Assembly: GCA_964602895.1 (NCBI GenBank)
Contig: CAZRTG010000049.1
Location: 1-19,530 of the forward strand
Direction: 5' to 3'
Source: JAWXBM01 sp964602895
GTDB lineage: Bacteria; Pseudomonadota; Gammaproteobacteria; Xanthomonadales; SZUA-36
DNA: 19,530 nt
Shown: positions 14,375-19,530 of the stretch, piece after piece
Layout of the letters: each line of letters begins with the position of its first letter
Numbering within the stretch: position 1 is the stretch's first letter
Notes under the pieces: generated by a model
Databases searched by the model: none
What the model was told of the DNA's origin: nothing
What the model saw: the letters and a program-made list of their open reading frames with translations, nothing else
Position numbers and translations under genes: made by a program

Positions 14375-16366
14375 TTATTTCCTGACCCGCTTCACAAACC
14401 ACGCCGCAAACAGCAGGAAGAAGACGAAGCCACCGAGGTTGATCAGCCAGTCGGGTCCTAACCAGTCGGTTCCGAAGCCTGCCGGTCTTGCGCCTTGTAC
14501 GAAGGCGACTCCGGCGATGGCGACGCCGAGCAGGCCTTCGCCACCGACGAAGCCGGAGCCCAGCAGCACGCCTCGGTCACGGCGATCTACGGCTTGCTTT
14601 TCATTTTTGGCGCTGCGTTCCAACCACAACTTGAGCATGCCGCCAAAGAAGATGGGGGTCATGGTCGATACGGGCAGGTACACGCCTACGGCGAAAGGCA
14701 ACGAAGGGATGCGGCAGAGCTCGGCAGCGATGGCAATGGCTACGCCAATTCCTACCAGGCCCCAGGGCAAGTTCTGTTCCAGTACGCCGTCAATCACCAG
14801 CTTCATCAGAGTGGCTTGTGGTGCGGGCAACTCGGCGCTGCCGAAGCCGAAGGTTTCGGCCAACAGCAATACGGACAAACAGACGAAGGTGGCGGAAGTC
14901 AACACACCGATCATTTCACCCAATTGCTGTGAACGCGGGGTGGCGCCCAACAGATAACCGGTTTTCAAATCCTGTGAGGTATCGCCCGCGATGCTGGCAG
15001 CGATGGCCACCACACAGCCCACGGTCAGCGCTGCGGCTTTGCCGGCCATATCGGTCCAACCCATCACCAGAAAAATGCCGGCTGTACCCAACAAGGCAGC
15101 AATGGTCATGCCGCTGGTGGGGTTGCTGGTCACCCCTACCAGGCCAACGATTCGGCTGGCCACGGTGACGAAGAAAAATGAAAACACTACCACACAGACG
15201 GCTGCCACCAAACGATGTGTAATCTCCGGCATGGAGGCAAATGGCGCGGGCACAAAGATCAACACCAGCGCGATGCAGAACATGCCGATGCCCACGGCTT
15301 TCAACGGCAGATCGCGGCTGGTACGTGGCACGGCTTCTGCTTCCACAACATTTCCGGAAGCGTCCACCTGGCTGCGCAATTCGCCCGCACCAATGCGGAA
15401 CGATTCGATCATCACCGGCAGGCTGCGGATCAGCGTCATAATGCCTGCCGCCGCAACCGCGCCGGCGCCGATGTAGCGCACATAGCGACTCCATATCTGG
15501 CTGGCCGACATATCCGGGATACTCAACACCAATTCCGGATACAAAGGCGGTCTGCCCTCGCCCCAATAGGCCATCGCAGGAATGATGACAAGCGCCGACA
15601 GCAGGCCACCACCCACCATCACGGTGGCGATGCGCGGGCCCAGGATATAGCCCACGCCAAACAACGCAGGTGAGAGGTCCATGCCCACCTCGCCCTTTCT
15701 CAGGAAGGGAATTTTCAAATGGGCTTCGTCCACCAGCAACTGCGCCCAACCGGTCAAAGCCTTATAGGCAGCACCCACGCCCAAGCCAATGAACACGTTT
15801 TTGGCGTGCCCGCCACCCGACTCATTGGCGACCAACACGTGCGCACAAGCCGTGCCTTCGGGATAAGGCAGATTGCCGTGCTCACGCTCGATCAGGAATT
15901 TGCGCAGCGGGATCATGAACAGCACGCCCAGCATGCCACCCGCCATGGCGAGTAAAGTCATTTGCAACAGCGAGGGATACAGACCCCACAAAAACAATGC
16001 AGGCAAGGTGAAGATCACACCACTGGCGACCGAACTGGAAGCCGAACCTACGGTCTGCGCCAGATTGGCCTCCAGGATGTGGGCCGAGCCGCCCATTTTT
16101 TTCAAGGCCTGGAAAGCCGCTACCGTCATCACGGCGACCGGAATCGAGGTACTGATGGTCAGCCCGGCGCGCAATCCCAGATAAGCATTGGCTGCGCCGA
16201 ACAAAATCCCAAAGGCGATGCCGAAGAAAATGGCCTTGATGGTGAACTCAGCAGGGTTTTCATCGCGTGAGACATAAGGTTGGTAAACTTCCCCGGGTTT
16301 CAGGGGTCGATGGGCATTTTCTGCCAGGGTTTTAGGGGCTGCTTTATTTATTGTCTGCTCTGCCAC
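14375..16366 (-). CDS. OPT-family oligopeptide transporter
   Basis: A 663-residue polytopic inner-membrane protein of the OPT family, which imports small peptides or metal-chelate-like substrates by proton coupling. After a hydrophilic 40-residue N-terminus come many hydrophobic segments (I count about 14 candidates). Family blocks are GAANAYLGLRAGLTISTSIP near residue 58, ILEANLAQTVGSASSSV near 98, NPTSGMTIAALLG near 416, and GDTSQDLKTGYLLGATPRSQQ near 465. The start is GTG at 16366, with AAGGAG 7 to 8 bases ahead. The substrate cannot be told. It is divergent from cbpA, sharing a 185-bp control region, and stands alone. Confidence 0.92.
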   Translation of the reverse strand: MAEQTINKAAPKTLAENAHRPLKPGEVYQPYVSRDENPAEFTIKAIFFGIAFGILFGAANAYLGLRAGLTISTSIPVAVMTVAAFQALKKMGGSAHILEANLAQTVGSASSSVASGVIFTLPALFLWGLYPSLLQMTLLAMAGGMLGVLFMIPLRKFLIEREHGNLPYPEGTACAHVLVANESGGGHAKNVFIGLGVGAAYKALTGWAQLLVDEAHLKIPFLRKGEVGMDLSPALFGVGYILGPRIATVMVGGGLLSALVIIPAMAYWGEGRPPLYPELVLSIPDMSASQIWSRYVRYIGAGAVAAAGIMTLIRSLPVMIESFRIGAGELRSQVDASGNVVEAEAVPRTSRDLPLKAVGIGMFCIALVLIFVPAPFASMPEITHRLVAAVCVVVFSFFFVTVASRIVGLVGVTSNPTSGMTIAALLGTAGIFLVMGWTDMAGKAAALTVGCVVAIAASIAGDTSQDLKTGYLLGATPRSQQLGEMIGVLTSATFVCLSVLLLAETFGFGSAELPAPQATLMKLVIDGVLEQNLPWGLVGIGVAIAIAAELCRIPSLPFAVGVYLPVSTMTPIFFGGMLKLWLERSAKNEKQAVDRRDRGVLLGSGFVGGEGLLGVAIAGVAFVQGARPAGFGTDWLGPDWLINLGGFVFFLLFAAWFVKRVRK

Positions 16367-16424
16367 CTTGATTCTCCTTGTTGCCGCATTGATTTACCTG
16401 GGTTGTTCTACTTGGGCTGCGGCT

Positions 16425-16453
16425 ATTCTGTCTGCATTTTTACCTCGCTACAA
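16425..16453 (-). promoter_or_regulatory. Possible promoter of the OPT transporter gene
   Basis: On the minus strand TTGTAG (16453-16448) is separated by 17 bases from CAGAAT (16430-16425), giving a fair sigma-70 match about 60 bp ahead of the GTG start. No convincing promoter is visible for cbpA in the opposite direction. Confidence 0.35.
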
Positions 16454-16551
16454 ATCGGGGTTGTAAATGAATACAGCAGCAGACTTGTCGAATTCACAGG
16501 CGCGTGGCAGTCTGGTGGCTGCTTTCCACAGACTGGAAAAGGAAAGGAAAC

Positions 16552-17487
16552 ATGCAGTACAAAGACTATTACAAAATCATGGGGGTGCCCAAAACCGCCA
16601 CCCAGGATGAGATCAAGCGCAGCTATCGCAAACTGGCCCGCAAATTTCATCCCGACGTCAGCAAAGAGGCCGACGCCGAAGCCCGTTTCAAGGAACTGGG
16701 CGAGGCTTATGAAGTTTTAAAGGACAAGGAAAAGCGTGCGGCCTACGATAATCTGGGCAGCGACTGGAAAGCGGGCCAGGAATTCCGCCCTCCTCCGGGT
16801 TGGAACAGGGGCCAAGCAGGTGGATTCAGACAAAGTACCGGACCCGGTGCATCGCAAACTGATTTCAGCGATTTCTTTGAAGAAATTTTTGGCCGCGCAC
16901 AGGCAGGCAGGCACTCATCATCCCATCAGGAATTTCATATGCAAGGCGAAGACCGGCACGCTCGTATCCTCATTGATATCGAGGATAGCTATCAGGGTGT
17001 TACCCGCCAACTCAGCCTGCAGATTCCGGAAATCACGCCCGAAGGCTATATGCAAAACCGCGAGCGTACCCTGTCGGTAAAAATTCCCAAAGGCATACGT
17101 GAAGGCCAGCAGATTCGTCTGGCAGGACAAGGCAGCCCCGGCATAGGCAGCGGTGCAGCGGGTGATCTGTACCTGGAAGTCGCATTCAAACCGCATCCCC
17201 GCTACCGCGCCAGCGGCAAAGATATTTATGTGGATGTGCCGGTGATGCCCTGGGAGGCGGCTCTGGGTGGCAGCGTCAAGGTGGCCACACCCAGCGGAGA
17301 GGTCAATCTGAAAATCCCTGCAGGCTCGCAATCCGGCAAAACCCTGCGACTTAAGGGAGGTGGTTTACCCGGTAAATCAGCCGGCGATTTCTACGCAGTA
17401 TTGAAGCTGGTCAACCCGCCGGTCAATACTGAAAAAGCCCGTGCTGCGTTCGAGCAGCTGCGCGACGCACTGGAGGTAACGGCATGA
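16552..17487 (+). CDS. cbpA: DnaJ-class co-chaperone CbpA
   Basis: A 311-residue CbpA/DnaJ type II co-chaperone that delivers substrates to DnaK and stimulates its ATPase; in E. coli CbpA also binds curved DNA. The J domain fills residues 1-70 with the HPD triad at 33-35. A Gly/Phe/Ser-rich linker follows (about 80-125), then two beta-rich peptide-binding domains (VTRQLSLQIPEI and DIYVDVPVMPWEAALGG) and a C-terminal dimerisation segment. There is no zinc-finger CxxCxGxG region, which separates it from DnaJ. I take the ATG at 16552, preceded by GGAAAGGAAAC, instead of an upstream in-frame ATG at 16504. The stop overlaps the cbpM start by 4 bp. Confidence 0.94.
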   Translation: MQYKDYYKIMGVPKTATQDEIKRSYRKLARKFHPDVSKEADAEARFKELGEAYEVLKDKEKRAAYDNLGSDWKAGQEFRPPPGWNRGQAGGFRQSTGPGASQTDFSDFFEEIFGRAQAGRHSSSHQEFHMQGEDRHARILIDIEDSYQGVTRQLSLQIPEITPEGYMQNRERTLSVKIPKGIREGQQIRLAGQGSPGIGSGAAGDLYLEVAFKPHPRYRASGKDIYVDVPVMPWEAALGGSVKVATPSGEVNLKIPAGSQSGKTLRLKGGGLPGKSAGDFYAVLKLVNPPVNTEKARAAFEQLRDALEVTA

Positions 17488-17831
17488 GCACACAAAAATA
17501 CTTACAGGGTGAAATACTGGGCTATGACCTGCCGCTGACACTGGAACGATTGTGTCGTAGCTGTGCACTACCCAAAGAGCAGATTCTGCTGCTGATTGAA
17601 GAAGGCATTATCGAACCTCGAACTCCTGCTGGCAAAGCCGCAGCCGAACAGCCGGCCGAGTCCGCGATCGAAAGCTGGCAGTTTCATTGGAAAGCCCTGA
17701 CCCGCGTGCGCACCAGCACCCGCTTGCAACAGGATCTGGGCGTGAATCTGGCTGGAGTGGCCTTGGCGCTGGAGTTACTGGAGCGTATCGAAAAGCTGGA
17801 GCAGCGCTTGCAGTTGTTGAGTGATATTTAA
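17484..17831 (+). CDS. cbpM: Chaperone modulator CbpM
   Basis: A 115-residue CbpM. CbpM binds the J domain of CbpA and blocks its co-chaperone and DNA-binding activities. The region LTLERLCRSCALPKEQILLLIEEGIIEP (residues about 18-46) is the MerR-like helix-turn-helix typical of the family. The C-terminal LELLERIEKLEQRLQLL is a probable coiled coil. Translation is coupled to cbpA through an ATGA overlap (17484-17487). The TAA stop (17829-17831) is part of the TTAA bordering the adjacent mobile element. Confidence 0.9.
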   Translation: MSTQKYLQGEILGYDLPLTLERLCRSCALPKEQILLLIEEGIIEPRTPAGKAAAEQPAESAIESWQFHWKALTRVRTSTRLQQDLGVNLAGVALALELLERIEKLEQRLQLLSDI

Positions 17832-17984
17832 GGAAGCTCTGAATAATTCATCCTTGAATTATCAGAGCACGCAAAACAAAAAGTGTCATTTTTGTTTTGC
17901 TTCATTTTCAATGACCTTCAGTCATTGAAAATGTTGGCACATCCGTGTGCCAAAGAAACTCTGAATAAATCAGAGTTTCCTTAA
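17828..17984 (+). mobile_element. Family 2 TTAA-bounded five-hairpin element, full copy (157 bp)
   Basis: Exactly 157 bp from TTAA to TTAA, in plus orientation and not inside a family 1 palindrome. Hairpins in order: 17835-17867 (GCTCTGAATAATTCAT with an A bulge), then GCAAAACAAAAA with TTTTTGTTTTGC, CATTTTCAATGAC with GTCATTGAAAATG, TTGGCACA with TGTGCCAA, and GAAACTCTGA with TCAGAGTTTC. It divides cbpM from mgtE and could end or attenuate transcription between them; that is inference. Confidence 0.92.
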
Positions 17985-18070
17985 GCAAAGATAGCCCCAT
18001 GTCACTGGGTCGGCAGGCTTGGAATAGCACCGGTAATTCGAACAATATCTTTCAGCAAAGGAGCCCCCCC

Positions 18071-19435
18071 ATGGCCGCAACCGAAACTCAACCCTGGGAC
18101 ATCCTGCGCGACTACCTTGCAAGCAATGACAGCGAGGGGTTGAATCGTTTCTTTACCGAGTTGAGCGGCGAACAAGGCCTGCGTGCCTTTATGCGGCTGG
18201 ACAGCCATGAACAGCAGCAGGTGCTGCAACGGGTCAGTCCCGAAGCGGCTGCCGAAGTTTTCGAATTCATTCCCGATCAGCCTGCAGCCGAACTGCTGGA
18301 AGAACTGGATCCACAGATCGCGGCCTCCATCATCAGCGAGATGTCCAGCAACTACCAGGCCGACGTGCTGGGTGAACTGGATCCGGAAGACCTGGAAGAA
18401 ATCCTCGGTTTTATGGACGAGCGGGATGCCGGTGATGCACGCCAGTTGCTGGCTTATGACGACGATGTTGCCGGTGGCCTGATGATGACCGAATACTTCA
18501 GCTACCCCAAGCTCTACCGCGCCGGCTCGGTGCTGACTGACTTACAACAACGCGAAGACGAATACGAACTCAACAACGTGCTGTACATCTACGTCACCGA
18601 CCGTGCACGCAAGTTGCTTGGCGTCTGCCGTATTCGCGACATTGTGTTCTCCCCACCCGATGTACGGCTGGCTGAAATTTTCCGACCGGCCATCACGGTA
18701 TTGGATACTGCCACATTACATGAGCTGGAAAACTTTTTCGACGACAACAACCTTTCTGCGGTGCCGGTGGTGGACCAGGACCAGCGCATGCTGGGCGTGG
18801 TGCGCAGACGGGCCGTTTATGATGCGGTTGCCGAAGCGGCTGAAGCCGATCACCTCAAGTCACAGGGTATCGTCGGTGGTGAAGAATTACGCTCCATGCC
18901 TACCTTGCTGCGTTCACGCCGGCGTCTGGCATGGTTATCGGTGAATATATTTCTGAACGTGGTCGCTGCCAGTGTGATCGCCCAGTTCCAGGATGTACTT
19001 CAGGCTGTCATCATTTTGGCCGTTTTCCTGCCGATTATTTCGGATATGAGCGGTTGTTCGGGTAATCAGGCGGTAGCGGTCAGCATGCGGGAATTGTCAC
19101 TGGGCGTGATCAAGCCACAGGATTTTTACTACGTGTGGCGCAAAGAAGCGGTGGTCGGCTTGATCAACGGCCTGGTATTGGGTTTGCTGATCGCCTTGGT
19201 AGCACTGGTATGGCAAGGCAACCCCTGGTTGGGCCTGGTGGTAGGATTTGCACTGTCGCTCAATACCCTGATCGCGGTATCCATAGGCGGCACGGTGCCG
19301 GTCATTTTAAAGCGCTTCAAAATCGACCCGGCCGTCGCATCGGGGCCTATCCTGACCACAATCACCGATATGTGTGGATTTTTCCTGCTGCTGGGCAGTG
19401 CATCGCTGATGTTGCCCTACCTTGTTGGCAATTGA
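18071..19435 (+). CDS. mgtE: Magnesium transporter MgtE
   Basis: A 454-residue MgtE, a dimeric Mg2+-gated Mg2+ channel of the inner membrane. The N-domain (about 5-130) has the repeated SPEAAAEVFEFIPDQPAAELLEELDP helices; the paired CBS domains run from about 130 to 260 (DDDVAGGLMMTEY, then LSAVPVVDQDQRMLGVV); the membrane domain follows with five helices. DMSGCSGNQAVAVS is the pore-helix signature, and Asp433 in TTITDMCGF falls where the pore aspartate of Thermus MgtE lies. The ATG at 18071 has AAAGGAG 7 bases ahead. An earlier in-frame ATG at 17999 lacks one and would add 24 residues. The 86-bp leader is too short for an M-box-type riboswitch. Confidence 0.95.
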   Translation: MAATETQPWDILRDYLASNDSEGLNRFFTELSGEQGLRAFMRLDSHEQQQVLQRVSPEAAAEVFEFIPDQPAAELLEELDPQIAASIISEMSSNYQADVLGELDPEDLEEILGFMDERDAGDARQLLAYDDDVAGGLMMTEYFSYPKLYRAGSVLTDLQQREDEYELNNVLYIYVTDRARKLLGVCRIRDIVFSPPDVRLAEIFRPAITVLDTATLHELENFFDDNNLSAVPVVDQDQRMLGVVRRRAVYDAVAEAAEADHLKSQGIVGGEELRSMPTLLRSRRRLAWLSVNIFLNVVAASVIAQFQDVLQAVIILAVFLPIISDMSGCSGNQAVAVSMRELSLGVIKPQDFYYVWRKEAVVGLINGLVLGLLIALVALVWQGNPWLGLVVGFALSLNTLIAVSIGGTVPVILKRFKIDPAVASGPILTTITDMCGFFLLLGSASLMLPYLVGN

Positions 19436-19437
19436 TC

Positions 19438-19452
19438 GGCAGCATGGCTGCC
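19438..19452. terminator. Hairpin after mgtE
   Basis: GGCAGC-ATG-GCTGCC, a perfect 6-bp stem starting 3 bp after the mgtE stop. There is no T-run, so it may be a Rho-independent-like or RNA-stabilising structure, or simply part of the REP-type array that follows. Confidence 0.4.
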
Positions 19453-19458
19453 TCCTAC

Positions 19459-19530
19459 AAGCGAGCCATGCTGTAGGAGCGAGCCATGCTGTGGGAGCGA
19501 GCCATGCTGTGGGAGCGAGCCATGCTGTGG
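19459..19530 (+). repeat. 18-bp tandem array of a REP-derived unit (runs off the window)
   Basis: Four units of 18 bp, the last three identical (GAGCGAGCCATGCTGTGG) and the first with two differences (AAGCGAGCCATGCTGTAG). The array is cut by the window end, so its full length is unknown. The TGTAGGAGCG/TGTGGGAGCG junctions resemble the GTAG REP at 12069-12092, with the hairpin's second arm missing. Confidence 0.95.

Noticed and set aside
14916..15749. A 277-codon frame inside the OPT transporter gene
   Set aside because: Same strand but a different frame within a gene that is conserved throughout; no coherent protein family signal and no ribosome binding site.
17985..18070. Mg2+ riboswitch ahead of mgtE
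   Set aside because: Only 86 bp separate the mobile element from the start codon, too short for an M-box, and no matching stems are visible.
19459..19530. CRISPR array
   Set aside because: The units are 18 bp and contiguous with no unique spacers, so this is a simple tandem repeat.

Overview
This window looks like a gammaproteobacterial chromosome of moderate GC content. Pointers are a full RapA (RNA polymerase-associated SWI2/SNF2 ATPase), a CbpA/CbpM co-chaperone pair, an MgtE magnesium channel, a GTAG-type REP sequence and a DUF6491 protein. The last, together with a DUF1800/DUF1501 pair, suggests the Xanthomonadales/Wenzhouxiangella side of the class. That placement is inference; no rRNA or tRNA is present to fix it.

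Layout: a possible gene tail; a secreted protein of unknown function (103-1272, +); a PLP aminotransferase (1322-2476, +); a DUF6491 protein (2493-2873, +); a flavodiiron-like metallo-beta-lactamase-fold protein with its own promoter (3034-3789, -); a translationally coupled DUF1800-DUF1501 export pair (7512 down to 4115, -); a family 2 glycosyltransferase (7894-8907, +); rapA (9200-12043, +); an accessory patch at about 12050-14370 with an exported RidA-like protein (-), a decayed IS3-type orfA, two copies of a ~100-bp repeat and a HigB/HigA toxin-antitoxin pair (+); an OPT-family transporter (14375-16366, -) divergent from cbpA-cbpM (16552-17831, +); and mgtE (18071-19435, +), followed by an 18-bp tandem array running off the window.

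The most unusual content is in the repeats. Family 1 is a near-perfect 24-bp inverted repeat around GGGGACGGGGCAAATTAA with a tiny loop (one solo copy, two interrupted copies, one half copy and a degenerate trace). Family 2 is a 157-bp element made almost entirely of five consecutive hairpins and bounded by TTAA on both sides. It has three full-length copies of identical length and one 87-bp internal deletion derivative. Two family 2 copies sit inside family 1 palindromes; removing them with one TTAA restores the palindrome, so family 2 appears to be a miniature transposable element that duplicates TTAA. Its stems covary between copies. Four genes end with a stop codon that lies inside one of these repeats.

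Apart from the repeats, most genes belong to known families. The genes of least certain role are the secreted protein at 103-1272, the DUF6491 protein, the DUF1800/DUF1501 pair and the RidA-like exported protein, which lacks the usual catalytic arginine.
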